Source: an uncultured Flavobacteriales bacterium (lineage in GTDB: Bacteria; Bacteroidota; Bacteroidia; Flavobacteriales_D; Parvicellaceae). From it: a DNA stretch of 64,000 nt. The notes under the pieces were generated by a model. It was not told where the DNA came from. It made no database searches and saw nothing but the letters and a program-made list of their open reading frames with translations. Below, one piece after another: positions 45,006 to 54,252 of the stretch. A program made the translations under genes and the position numbers. The stretch covers positions 1 to 64,000 of the forward strand of contig CAJWDP010000013.1 of NCBI GenBank assembly GCA_913030835.1, given 5' to 3'. Numbering within the stretch: the first letter of the stretch is position 1; each line of letters opens with the position of its first letter.

Positions 45006-47609
45006 ATGAAATCAAAGGAGATAAGACAGACATTTCTCGATTTTTTTAACAGTAAAGAACACGAGGTGGTGAAGTCGGCTCCGATGGTCGTTAAGGATGA
45101 TCCGACCCTGATGTTTACCAACGCAGGAATGAACCAGTTCAAAAATGTGTTCCTCGGGAATTCAGCGGCTGCCAACCAACGGGTTTGCAATGCGCAAAAA
45201 TGTCTGCGTGTATCTGGCAAGCATAATGATCTTGAAGAGGTCGGAGTTGATACCTATCATCATACCATGTTTGAAATGCTGGGGAACTGGTCTTTTGGAG
45301 ACTACTTTAAAAAAGAGGCGATAGAGTGGAGCTGGGAATTGTTAACGGAAGTCTTTTCAATAGATAAAGACCGCTTGTATGTTACCATCTTTGAGGGTGA
45401 TGAGAAAGATGGAACGCCGGCAGATGAAGAAGCATTTGGATTGTGGAAAGAGCTAATTGATGAAAGCCGAATCATCCGAGCATCTAAAAAAGACAATTTT
45501 TGGGAAATGGGGGAGATGGGGCCTTGTGGACCTTGCTCGGAGATCCATTGTGACCTAAGGTCCGATAGTGAGCGGAATAAAGTGAATGGACTTGAACTCG
45601 TCAATGAGGATCATCCGGAGGTTGTTGAAATTTGGAATCTCGTTTTCATGGAACACAATCGAATGGCGGATGGTTCATTGGTTCCTTTGCCCAGCAAACA
45701 CGTAGATACCGGAATGGGATTCGAGCGCCTTTGTATGGTGCTTCAAGGAAAACAATCGAATTACGATACCGACCTGTTCATGCCCCTTATTCGATATATG
45801 GAGGAGCAATCTTCTGTGAAGTATGGAGCAGGGGAACATACAGATATTGCGTTGCGTGTCATTTCAGATCACATTCGGGCAATTGCTTTTAGCATTTCAG
45901 ATGGTCAGCTGCCAGCAAATACCGGAGCGGGTTATGTAATAAGAAGAATTTTAAGAAGGGCGGTTCGTTATGGATATCAGGCACTAGGTTTAAAGCAGCC
46001 TTTTTTGCATAAGCTGGTGCAAACGCTGGTAGATCAGCTGGGAGAAGCTTATCCGGAATTGGAGGATCAACAAGAGCTGATCATTAAAGTAATTCAGGAG
46101 GAAGAGACTTCATTTTACAGAACGCTTGAAAAAGGGATCAATAGATTCAATGATTATCTGTCAGCGAAACCACAGGCAGTGTCAGGTACTTTCGCATTTG
46201 AATTGTACGATACATATGGCTTTCCGATTGACTTAACGGAGCTGATGGCAAAAGAAAATGGATTGTCTGTGGATCATGTTGAATTTTCGAATTGTCTTGC
46301 CCAGCAAAAAGAAAGGTCCAGAAAAGCCTCAGCTGTAGAGACGGACGATTGGACGATCTTGCTTGAGGATGAAAAAGAGGAATTCATAGGCTACGATTAT
46401 CTGGAAGCAGATGTTAGAATTACGAGATATCGTTCAGTGCGTGTAAAAGGAAAAGCACTATATCAATTGGTTTTTAATTACACGCCTTTTTACGCAGAAG
46501 GCGGTGGGCAGGTTGGAGATCAGGGATACATTGAAGCCGGTGGATCAAAGACGAGGATAATAGATACGAAGAAAGAAAACAATCTAATTGTTCATATGTC
46601 GGAGGAATTGCCGGACAATCCTTCCGTTGTTTTTAAGGCAATGGTTAACACAAACAATAGGAGAAGAATACAGGCCAATCACACGGCAACTCACTTATTG
46701 CATGAATCGTTGAGAAATGTGTTGGGGGATCATGTTGAGCAAAAGGGTTCTCTGGTAAATGAAAAGTACCTCCGCTTTGATTTTTCCCATTTTTCAAAAA
46801 TGAGTGAAGAAGAGCTGAAAGAGGTGGAAAAAGAGGTGAATCAAAAGATTCGTGAAAACATTCCGCTTAACGAACACAGAGAAATTCCTTACAATAAGGC
46901 ACTCGAAATGGGAGCGATGGCATTGTTTGGTGAAAAATATGGAGATATTGTTCGGGCAATACAGTTCGGTAAGTCGGTTGAACTTTGTGGAGGAACCCAT
47001 GTGCAATCTACGGGTGAAATCGGAAATTTTAAACTACTATCAGAGAGTTCTGTCGCCGCCGGTATCCGAAGGGTTGAATGTGTTTCGTCAGATGCTGCAG
47101 ACCGCTGGTATCAGGATCAGCTATTGGCATTGGATGGTGTGCGGGCTGCCTTGAAATTTCCGTCAGATGTCGTAAAAGCTGTGAATGACTTGATCGACCA
47201 AAAGACCTTATTGGAGAAAGAAATTGCACAATACAAAAAGGCAGAGGCCGGAAACCTACGTGAAAAGTTAGTGCAAGAGACCATCGAGATAAATGGCGTT
47301 GGTTTTATGGGTAAAAAAGTAGATCTGGATTCGAAATCAATTAAAGATCTGGCTTTCCAATTGAGAGGTTCGTCTGAAAAACTATTTGTTGTATTGTGCT
47401 CTGAACAAGGAGGAAAAGCAACAATCACGATTGCTCTGTCTGACAGTTTGGTAGAAACCAATGAACTTCATGCAGGAACTGTTGTGCGCGAGCTTGCGAA
47501 GGAAATCAATGGAGGTGGAGGTGGTCAGGCACATTTTGCAACAGCAGGAGGAAGCAATTCTTCCGGGATTGCTGCAGTTATTGAAAAAGCCAAAACATTC
47601 TTGGAATAA
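45006..47609 (+). CDS. alaS: Alanine--tRNA ligase
   Basis: 867 aa. Class II enzyme: N-terminal RQTFLDFFNSKEHEVV and FTNAGMNQFKNVFLG, motif 2 HHTMFEMLGNWSFGDYFK-type segment, GPCGPCSEIH, and motif 3 in GMGFERLCMVLQGKQS-type segment. The editing domain has HTATHLLHESLR and CGGTHVQSTGEIG, with the HxxxH and C-x-x-x-H zinc ligands; the C-Ala domain ends with GGGGGQAHFATAGG. Catalyses alanylation of tRNA-Ala and clears mischarged Ser/Gly. A TAATTTTA box (7 of 8) at 44984-44991 lies 14 nt before the ATG. Confidence 0.97.
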   Translation: MKSKEIRQTFLDFFNSKEHEVVKSAPMVVKDDPTLMFTNAGMNQFKNVFLGNSAAANQRVCNAQKCLRVSGKHNDLEEVGVDTYHHTMFEMLGNWSFGDYFKKEAIEWSWELLTEVFSIDKDRLYVTIFEGDEKDGTPADEEAFGLWKELIDESRIIRASKKDNFWEMGEMGPCGPCSEIHCDLRSDSERNKVNGLELVNEDHPEVVEIWNLVFMEHNRMADGSLVPLPSKHVDTGMGFERLCMVLQGKQSNYDTDLFMPLIRYMEEQSSVKYGAGEHTDIALRVISDHIRAIAFSISDGQLPANTGAGYVIRRILRRAVRYGYQALGLKQPFLHKLVQTLVDQLGEAYPELEDQQELIIKVIQEEETSFYRTLEKGINRFNDYLSAKPQAVSGTFAFELYDTYGFPIDLTELMAKENGLSVDHVEFSNCLAQQKERSRKASAVETDDWTILLEDEKEEFIGYDYLEADVRITRYRSVRVKGKALYQLVFNYTPFYAEGGGQVGDQGYIEAGGSKTRIIDTKKENNLIVHMSEELPDNPSVVFKAMVNTNNRRRIQANHTATHLLHESLRNVLGDHVEQKGSLVNEKYLRFDFSHFSKMSEEELKEVEKEVNQKIRENIPLNEHREIPYNKALEMGAMALFGEKYGDIVRAIQFGKSVELCGGTHVQSTGEIGNFKLLSESSVAAGIRRVECVSSDAADRWYQDQLLALDGVRAALKFPSDVVKAVNDLIDQKTLLEKEIAQYKKAEAGNLREKLVQETIEINGVGFMGKKVDLDSKSIKDLAFQLRGSSEKLFVVLCSEQGGKATITIALSDSLVETNELHAGTVVRELAKEINGGGGGQAHFATAGGSNSSGIAAVIEKAKTFLE

Positions 47610-47650
47610 TTGATGTGCATTACCTGCTCGGTCAACGATGCCCAATGAAA

Positions 47651-48238
47651 TTATAGTTTGAGTAGCTTATTCTTTAATTCCTGAATGTTCTTATTCTTTT
47701 TTTCTTCCCTCATATCGATAGAACTTTGGGTGTAATATCTGTGCTGATTCTCGAGGTAATCCAGCTGGGTCTCTGTCCACTGTTTTTCTGTCATTGGAAT
47801 ATTATATTCCGTGAGTTCTCGTTGCAGTGAATCCGCAATAACATGATAGTCAGATCGACCAAAATAATCGTGGTCGGCATCACTCATAATAAACTCGAGT
47901 TTGTTTTTGGGCTCCACTCCCTTTTTTGTAGATAGAATGATATTACTAATGATCTCTATTTGTGCCGGATCATATCCAAAAGATGGAAGAATGTCTTCCA
48001 CCAGGCCTATTGCGACCGTCTCGTTGTCGGAATACGTGAGTATGTAGCCTGAATCGTGGTATAGAGTAGCCGTTAACAGTAGTTTAGTTTCCGTGTCATT
48101 CAGCCCTTCTTTTTTTGCAATAATTTTAGCAGAGTTGAACACATCCCAGGTATGATGGAGTCCATGATAGTGCAAGTTTGGAGGGAGCTCTCGTTTAAGC
48201 ATCCGTAAAATGTATGTTTTTGCAGCACTAAATTTCAC
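47651..48238 (-). CDS. HD domain protein (putative metal-dependent phosphohydrolase)
   Basis: 195 aa. The HD signature is present: LHYHGLHHTWDV for the first His, ATLYHDSGYI for the HD pair, and SDADHDYFGR for the last Asp. These are the four metal ligands of HD phosphohydrolases acting on nucleotides or cyclic dinucleotides. The C-terminal 40 residues are helical and charged (EEKKNKNIQELKNKLLKL). Substrate unknown. Convergent with alaS. Confidence 0.85.
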   Translation of the reverse strand: MKFSAAKTYILRMLKRELPPNLHYHGLHHTWDVFNSAKIIAKKEGLNDTETKLLLTATLYHDSGYILTYSDNETVAIGLVEDILPSFGYDPAQIEIISNIILSTKKGVEPKNKLEFIMSDADHDYFGRSDYHVIADSLQRELTEYNIPMTEKQWTETQLDYLENQHRYYTQSSIDMREEKKNKNIQELKNKLLKL

Positions 48239-48396
48239 TCTTCACAATTTTTAATTGTCTGTAAGGGCCATCCTGACACGTTTTCTAGTTTCAGCGGGTG
48301 GCTTAATCCAGAAAAGTATTTCGCCTGCTAGCGGAAGTCATTGACCTTTGAGAAAAATAACCTTCTCAATAATGTGCAATGGTTTTCGAAATAAAT

Positions 48397-48404
48397 TAAT
48401 TTTG
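48397..48404 (+). promoter_or_regulatory. -7 box of the hisS-hutH operon
   Basis: TAATTTTG, exact match, 25 nt before the hisS ATG. Confidence 0.5.
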
Positions 48405-48429
48405 AGCAATTCGCAAACAACGAAATTAA

Positions 48430-49800
48430 ATGAATAAGCCTTCAATTCCTAAAGGGACAAGAGATTTTTTACCCGTTGAAATGGTTCGCCGGAATTACAT
48501 TTTCGACACCATTAAAGCTGTGTTTAAAAAATATGGCTTCTTACCCATTGAAACTCCCGCGATGGAAAAATTAACTACGTTGACGGGCAAATATGGAGAA
48601 GAGGGTGATCAGCTAATATTTAAAATATTAGATCGAGGTGAGAAATTGGCGAATCGATTGGAATCCTTGAAAAATCCGAATCAGGGCGAAAAAAATGCTG
48701 AGTTTTTGCTTTGCGAACAAGCATTGAGATACGATCTAACCGTGCCATTTGCACGATATGTGGTTCAGCATCAAAATGAGATTAGCTTTCCGTTCAAAAG
48801 GTATCAGATTCAACCGGTATGGCGAGCAGATCGGCCGCAAAAAGGCAGATATCGTGAGTTTTATCAATGTGATGCAGATGTGGTGGGAACAGATTCCATT
48901 TTGTGCGAGATCGAAATTGTTCAAATGATCGATGAAATTCTTGACTTACTTAGAATTGAAGACTTTACGATAAAATTGAACAATAGAAAGGTGCTGACTG
49001 GCATAGCTGAGGTGATCGGTGAAAAAGAAAAGTTACTTGACATTACTGTCGCGCTGGACAAATTAGATAAAATTGGTGAAGACGGTGTGGTCAGAGAACT
49101 ACAGTTAAGGGGGGTCAGCGAACGCTCCATTGAACTGGTAAAACCTTTGTTTTCGATAAGTGGTGATGCTTCAAAACGAATAGAGCAGATTTCAGACATA
49201 CTGTCAAAATCACCTATAGGTTTGAAGGGTGTGGAAGAGATCCGATTTATAATGGATCATATAGCAGATTTAGGATTGAAAAAAGCAAAACTTGAGTTTG
49301 ACGTAACATTGGCAAGAGGATTGAATTACTATACGGGTGCTATTTTTGAGGTGATTGCTAACCAAGCATCTGTAGGGTCTATTTGTGGGGGCGGACGATA
49401 CGATAATTTAACCGGAATATTTGGTCTGAAAGATGTGTCCGGTGTTGGAATTTCCTTTGGAGCCGACAGGATTTATGACGTGTTGACCGAGATGAATTTG
49501 TTTCCGGAGCTGGAAGAAGAAACTCCCCAGATTTTGTTCGTTAATTTTGGGAATGAAGAGGCTACACATTGTCTCAAATTATTGCAGAAAGTGAGAGCTC
49601 AGGGAATTAATTCAGAGCTGTATCCTACAGCGGCAAAATTGAAGAAACAGATGAACTATGCCGATTCGAAAGGATTTAGATATGCGGCTTTGGTGGGTTC
49701 TGACGAAATAAACAGTGGTACCATCAGGATTAAGGAAATGACAACCGGAAATCAGTCGGAGGTAAGCATAGATGATTTAATTAATTTGGTTCGGGAATGA
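48430..49800 (+). CDS. hisS: Histidine--tRNA ligase
   Basis: 456 aa. Class II synthetase: N-terminal [18 protein letters not shown], motif 2 [16 protein letters not shown], the His-specific [15 protein letters not shown] and CGGGRYDNL, motif 3 in [15 protein letters not shown]-type segment, and the anticodon domain ending near the C-terminus. Charges tRNA-His. Overlaps hutH by 4 nt (ATGA), so the tRNA synthetase and the histidine-degrading enzyme are translationally coupled. Confidence 0.97.
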   Translation: MNKPSIPKGTRDFLPVEMVRRNYIFDTIKAVFKKYGFLPIETPAMEKLTTLTGKYGEEGDQLIFKILDRGEKLANRLESLKNPNQGEKNAEFLLCEQALRYDLTVPFARYVVQHQNEISFPFKRYQIQPVWRADRPQKGRYREFYQCDADVVGTDSILCEIEIVQMIDEILDLLRIEDFTIKLNNRKVLTGIAEVIGEKEKLLDITVALDKLDKIGEDGVVRELQLRGVSERSIELVKPLFSISGDASKRIEQISDILSKSPIGLKGVEEIRFIMDHIADLGLKKAKLEFDVTLARGLNYYTGAIFEVIANQASVGSICGGGRYDNLTGIFGLKDVSGVGISFGADRIYDVLTEMNLFPELEEETPQILFVNFGNEEATHCLKLLQKVRAQGINSELYPTAAKLKKQMNYADSKGFRYAALVGSDEINSGTIRIKEMTTGNQSEVSIDDLINLVRE

Positions 49801-51287
49801 AAATACACCAGCTTAATACCGATTTTCTGAGCTTAGATCAACTTGAAGAGATCGTTTTTGGAGATTACAGAGTCGAAATATCGGATGATGCAAGGGCAAA
49901 AATTCAAATTTGCCGGGACTATTTGAATCGGAAATTGCAAGAAAGTAGTGATCCGATCTACGGAATCAACACTGGGTTTGGTTCTTTGTACAGTAAATCC
50001 ATATCAACAGAAGACCTGGAGAAACTGCAGTCGAATCTTGTGATCTCTCATGCCTGTGGAATGGGGAAGGAGGTGCCTGAACACATCGTCAGACTTATGT
50101 TATTTCTAAAGGCACAGGGGCTGGCGTACGGACATTCCGGGGTTAACGTGAATACGGTTCAGCGATTACTCGATTTTATGAATGAAGGAGTGTATCCGGT
50201 CGTATATCAGCAGGGTTCGCTGGGTGCTTCGGGTGACTTGGCTCCATTGGCTCATATTTCATTGGCACTGATAGGTAAGGGGGAAGTGAATCACAAAGGA
50301 GAGAGAAGAAAGGCCTCCGAAGTTTTACAACAATTTTCATGGGAGCCAATTAAACTGGAATCTAAAGAGGGACTGGCATTACTAAATGGCACGCAATTCA
50401 TGAGTGCATACGGTTGCTGGAACACAATTCAGGCGATGAAAGCCAGTAAATGGGCGGACCTTATCGGGACCATATCACTGGAAGCATACGATGGCCGTAT
50501 TGATCCTTTTCAAGAAAATGTGCACAAAATCAGGGAGCACAGAGGTCAGGCTCTTACCGCTTCAATCATCCGAAGCTATTTAGAAGGCAGTGAAATGATT
50601 GCTCAGGAAAAAGAACATGTTCAAGACCCGTATTCTTTCCGATGCATGCCACAGGTTCACGGAGCATCAAAGGATGCAATAAGCTATGTGAAAAACATCT
50701 TTGAAACAGAAATAAATTCAGTTACGGACAACCCGACAATTTTTCCGGAAGAGGATAAAATTGTCTCAGCAGGAAATTTCCATGGACAGCCACTGGCAAT
50801 AGGTTTAGATCATCTAGCTATTGCTTTAGCAGAGCTCGGTAGTATTTCCGAAAGACGATTGTACAAATTGATTTCGGGAACACGCGGTTTGCCTCCTTTC
50901 CTGATTGCCAACTCAGGGCTAAACTCTGGCTTTATGATCGTACAATACTCAGCGGCGTCGATTGTCAGTCAGAATAAGCAGTTATGTACACCTGCATCGG
51001 TCGATACAATTGATTCATCCAATGGGCAGGAAGATCATGTTAGTATGGGTGCAAACGCAGCGACCAAATGTTATGATGTGGTCGAAAACGTTCAGAAATT
51101 ACTTGCGATTGAATTGTTTAGTGCTGCTCAGGCAATTCAATTCAAGCGACCGCTAAAATCATCTGATAGGATTGAAGCAGTAGTTGCCGAGTTTCAAAAA
51201 AAGGTTCCGCTTGTTGACAATGACATTGTTATGCACGATGCCATGATGAAGGCAACCGAATTTCTTAATGGATACATTATTTCCTGA
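49797..51287 (+). CDS. hutH: Histidine ammonia-lyase
   Basis: 496 aa. Removes ammonia from histidine to give urocanate. The self-forming MIO cofactor triad is A144-S145-G146 in [12 protein letters not shown], with the upstream [16 protein letters not shown] loop (catalytic Tyr), [16 protein letters not shown] and [18 protein letters not shown] also typical. Starts inside the hisS stop. hutU, hutI and other Hut genes are not adjacent; the imidazolonepropionase-like amidohydrolase at 11.3-12.6 kb is too distant to call as HutI. Confidence 0.96.
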   Translation: MKIHQLNTDFLSLDQLEEIVFGDYRVEISDDARAKIQICRDYLNRKLQESSDPIYGINTGFGSLYSKSISTEDLEKLQSNLVISHACGMGKEVPEHIVRLMLFLKAQGLAYGHSGVNVNTVQRLLDFMNEGVYPVVYQQGSLGASGDLAPLAHISLALIGKGEVNHKGERRKASEVLQQFSWEPIKLESKEGLALLNGTQFMSAYGCWNTIQAMKASKWADLIGTISLEAYDGRIDPFQENVHKIREHRGQALTASIIRSYLEGSEMIAQEKEHVQDPYSFRCMPQVHGASKDAISYVKNIFETEINSVTDNPTIFPEEDKIVSAGNFHGQPLAIGLDHLAIALAELGSISERRLYKLISGTRGLPPFLIANSGLNSGFMIVQYSAASIVSQNKQLCTPASVDTIDSSNGQEDHVSMGANAATKCYDVVENVQKLLAIELFSAAQAIQFKRPLKSSDRIEAVVAEFQKKVPLVDNDIVMHDAMMKATEFLNGYIIS

Positions 51288-51372
51288 AGAGCCCATTTTA
51301 GATTATTTCGATGAGCTATATAGTGGAAGAAATCAGTACATTGGTCAACCCAATGGCGAAAAATGAAACAAC

Positions 51373-51894
51373 ATGACAGACAAGGAGCTGGACACTTTTG
51401 AAGATTCCTTTGAAAGCAAAAATAGGAAGCCGATTTTCTTAATCGTGATTTGTATAATTAGTTTGGTTGAAGCCGGATGGTCTGTTATAGGTTCTTTAAG
51501 TGCACTTGTTATAAACAATTTTAATCCGACTGATTTTCGAGAGCTGGATCAGTTCAATCAATTGGAGGATATGGAGCTTTCTGAGAATTGGATCGATCCG
51601 GACGTGGATTTCGTGCAGATGGCACAATATGATTTCATGTCACAGTGGATATCTTTGGCCTCAGGAGTCCTTATTTTTGTGTTCGCTTTTGCCATGCTCA
51701 AGAGAAAAAAACAGGGGTTTTATCCGTACATCGTTACAAAAGTATTGATGATTATAGTTCCCCTTTATCTAACCACATTTTTCACGTCAGGGTCAATAGT
51801 TACCTCGATGTTTTTTTGGATAGCGATCTTAATGGCAGTTCACCATGGAGTATTCATTCTGATGTTCTGGGCAAATAAGAAACATCTGCGTTGA
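51373..51894 (+). CDS. Hypothetical membrane protein
   Basis: 173 aa. Four hydrophobic spans (about residues 18-42, 90-110, 118-138, 142-165), with an acidic external loop between the first two (DMELSENWIDPDVDF). No family recognised. 85 nt after hutH without a terminator, so it could be read through from hisS-hutH. Convergent with the DUF4159 gene, 5 nt away. Confidence 0.65.
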   Translation: MTDKELDTFEDSFESKNRKPIFLIVICIISLVEAGWSVIGSLSALVINNFNPTDFRELDQFNQLEDMELSENWIDPDVDFVQMAQYDFMSQWISLASGVLIFVFAFAMLKRKKQGFYPYIVTKVLMIIVPLYLTTFFTSGSIVTSMFFWIAILMAVHHGVFILMFWANKKHLR

Positions 51895-51899
51895 ACCCG

Positions 51900-52574
51900 T
51901 TATTCGCTTTCTATACCGCCCATAAATGCATACTGAACGATGTTCATGCCCATTTTTAGGGCTTTGTTGCGCACCTCATCTGAATCATTGTGCACTTCTT
52001 GGTCTTCCCAGCCATCGCCTAAATCACATTCAACACTGTAAAAACAAACCAATCTGCCTTCGTAGATCAAGCCGAACCCTTGAGCGGGTTTGTTGTCGTG
52101 AAGGTGAATTTTAGGCAGGCCTTTGTTGAACGTGTAGCTTTGATGATAAATAGGATGATCAAATGGAAGTTCAATGAGGTCGAGGTTGGGAAATACTTTC
52201 TTTAACTGAGGGCGGATGAATTTGTCCATGCCGTAATTGTCATCAATGTGGAGAAATCCGCCGGCAATCAGGTATTTTCTTAAGTTTTCTGCTTCTTGAT
52301 TATTGAATACAACATTGCCGTGACCAGTCATGTGGATGAATGGATAGTTGTTGATCTCAAAATCTCCTACATGAACCTCTGCCACCTCCGGATTGATATT
52401 CATTTTGCCGTTTTCATTGCAAAATTTGACCAGGTTAGGTATCGACGTTGGATTGGAATACCAATCACCGCCCCCATTGTACTTTAACAAGGCCAGCTGA
52501 TACGTGTGATTACTTTGAGCGACAGACCCAATGCAGCAGACAAGACAGAACAGAATAATTTGAATTCGAATCAC
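51900..52574 (-). CDS. Exported DUF4159 protein
   Basis: 224 aa. The start is GTG 52574: the in-frame TAA two codons upstream leaves no other choice before the signal peptide (IRIQIILFCLVCCIGSVAQ). The body has the DUF4159 sequence plan: YNGGGDWYSNPTSIPNL, FIHMTGHGNVVF, AGGFLHIDDNYGMDKFIRP and GDGWEDQEVHND. DUF4159 has a glutamine-amidotransferase-like fold and in Bacteroidota usually accompanies MoxR/VWA gene clusters; no such genes are here. A TATCTTTA box ends 4 nt before the GTG. Confidence 0.88.
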   Translation of the reverse strand: MIRIQIILFCLVCCIGSVAQSNHTYQLALLKYNGGGDWYSNPTSIPNLVKFCNENGKMNINPEVAEVHVGDFEINNYPFIHMTGHGNVVFNNQEAENLRKYLIAGGFLHIDDNYGMDKFIRPQLKKVFPNLDLIELPFDHPIYHQSYTFNKGLPKIHLHDNKPAQGFGLIYEGRLVCFYSVECDLGDGWEDQEVHNDSDEVRNKALKMGMNIVQYAFMGGIESE

Positions 52575-52578
52575 AGGT

Positions 52579-52586
52579 TAAAGATA
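52579..52586 (-). promoter_or_regulatory. -7-like box 4 nt before the DUF4159 GTG
   Basis: Minus strand TATCTTTA (7 of 8), the same octamer as before waaA, with four bases between it and the start codon. Confidence 0.4.
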
Positions 52587-52604
52587 GGTTAAAAATAGGC
52601 TGAA

Positions 52605-54032
52605 TTATTTTTCAAATAAAACGATACTTTCAATGTGCCCAGTATGTGGAAATTGGTCAATTAAACTGAATTTGACTATTTGATATCCACCTTCCTTCAG
52701 TTCTACAATGTCTCTTGCTTGAGTCGCCGGGTTGCAGGAAACATAAACAATTCGAGAAGCATCGAGTTGTATTATTTTCTGCAAGGTCTTTGGGGCGATG
52801 CCTGCACGAGGGGGGTCAATAATAATGGTCCCGATCCTGCTTTTATACTCTGGATATTCAGAAAGAAATTTACCAACGTCAGATGCAAACCATTTCAATC
52901 CATTGATCCGATTCAATTCAGCATTCTTCTTTGCGTTTTCAATGGCGGAGGGGACAATGTCGACCCCGATAACTTCCGCTGATTCAACTGCTGAAGCAAT
53001 AAGCTGGCCTATGGTCCCTGTTCCGCAGAAGAGATCCATAATTACACTGTCTTCGATCGTATTGTTTTCTGTAGCATATTGAATGACCTTGGAATAGAGA
53101 ACCTCCGCACTTTTTGGATTCGTCTGGAAAAAACTTTGCATGCTAATTTCAAAGTCGAGTTCAAGTATTTTTTCTGTAATACGATCTTTACCATATACCA
53201 ACGTACTGGGCCCTTGATCTAGTTTAGCTCGGTCTGCTACATCATCGTTTACCGAATGAATATAGCCCGCAAGACGATCACCAAAGATGTCTATTAGGAG
53301 GTTCTTGAAACCTTCTTTGTCAAATTGATCAATCCCGCTGGATGAAGTAACCAGGTTGATCAATAGCTGATTGTCGATAAACGATTTTCGAACGACAAGG
53401 TGCCTGAAAAATCCCTCTTTTTTTGGTGGGTGCCAGGCAGAAAGTCCTGTCTTTTCAAGCCAAATTCGGATCATGTGTAAGTTTTTTTCGAACTGTTCGT
53501 CGAACATTCCGGAATCGTTGTCCAGATTTTCTACTTTCCACCATGTTCCGGTCCGTTTAAATCCTAGTCCGAAATCATCTACCTCCTGATCATTCTCTAG
53601 ATCATGTCGAATAACGGAAAAGGAATATTCCATTTTATTTCTGTAATGATGCGTGTTCGGGGAAGTGATAAATGCATCAAACAGCGCTTCAGGATTCTCG
53701 ATTTTGGCAATTTTTTTAAAGAGATCAAAAACTGCCGTTTGTTTGAATTCGTGTTGTTTTTGAATTGGTAATGAAATGTACGGAGCACCCGAAATACGTT
53801 GAAACGGTACTTCTTTTTCCAGGGGAGACTTTTCTATCACTTGTAAAAGTCGGGCTTCGGCGTATTTCTTCCTTTTCTTTTGCACTTTCGCCCGTACGAT
53901 TTGTCCGGGTATGGCATTCAAAACAAACACGACGTAGCGCCCGGATTCGGTTTCAGCACGATGAATACCTTTCCCACCATAGGCAAAGTCATGGATCTCC
54001 AGCTCCAGTATTGTCCCCTTTTTGAATTTCAT
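52605..54032 (-). CDS. rlmD: 23S rRNA (uracil-5-)-methyltransferase RlmD-like, without Fe-S cysteines
   Basis: 475 aa. N-terminal TRAM domain (about 1-65: LEIHDFAYGGKGIHR), SAM-binding DLFCGTGTIGQLIA, substrate IIDPPRAGIAPK, catalytic Cys in VSCNPATQARD and the closing Glu in HIESIVLFEK. It methylates a uridine of 23S rRNA (U1939 in E. coli numbering); RlmC- or TrmA-like specificity is possible. The only two Cys of the protein are in these C-terminal motifs, so the four Cys that hold the 4Fe-4S cluster in E. coli RlmD are absent. An exact -7 box lies 4 nt before the ATG. Confidence 0.9.
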   Translation of the reverse strand: MKFKKGTILELEIHDFAYGGKGIHRAETESGRYVVFVLNAIPGQIVRAKVQKKRKKYAEARLLQVIEKSPLEKEVPFQRISGAPYISLPIQKQHEFKQTAVFDLFKKIAKIENPEALFDAFITSPNTHHYRNKMEYSFSVIRHDLENDQEVDDFGLGFKRTGTWWKVENLDNDSGMFDEQFEKNLHMIRIWLEKTGLSAWHPPKKEGFFRHLVVRKSFIDNQLLINLVTSSSGIDQFDKEGFKNLLIDIFGDRLAGYIHSVNDDVADRAKLDQGPSTLVYGKDRITEKILELDFEISMQSFFQTNPKSAEVLYSKVIQYATENNTIEDSVIMDLFCGTGTIGQLIASAVESAEVIGVDIVPSAIENAKKNAELNRINGLKWFASDVGKFLSEYPEYKSRIGTIIIDPPRAGIAPKTLQKIIQLDASRIVYVSCNPATQARDIVELKEGGYQIVKFSLIDQFPHTGHIESIVLFEK

Positions 54033-54036
54033 GGGC

Positions 54037-54044
54037 CAAATATA
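54037..54044 (-). promoter_or_regulatory. -7 box 4 nt before the rlmD ATG
   Basis: Minus strand TATATTTG, exact TAnnTTTG, four bases from the start codon. Confidence 0.55.
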
Positions 54045-54145
54045 ATTGATTGGATGTCATTTTAGTAGAACCCTGTATACTAGATGGGTACATGCAGGCC
54101 AAAATCATCTTCTGGTTTTTGAGGGGGATTTTGTTCAGAATCAAG

Positions 54146-54153
54146 TATATTTG
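54146..54153 (+). promoter_or_regulatory. -7 box of rocD
   Basis: TATATTTG, exact match, 99 nt before the ATG at 54253. It lies inside the longer open frame, arguing for the short form of RocD. Confidence 0.5.
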
Positions 54154-54252
54154 ACCCGGATGATTTCTCTCCAAGACGAGGAAAGGATGGCCACTCTCCG
54201 AGATGAGGCCCCAAATTGGAAGATTCCATTTGGGTATCAAATTCAATCAAAT

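Noticed and set aside
48348-48369. TTGAGAA/TTCTCAA hairpin before hisS as a T-box-like regulator
   Set aside because: The stem is short and weak, no T-box sequence is present, and T-boxes are not expected in this phylum.
54046-54252. 69-codon N-terminal extension of rocD
   Set aside because: It contains an exact promoter box (54146-54153), has no family similarity that I can see, and the family starts near residue 70 of the long frame.
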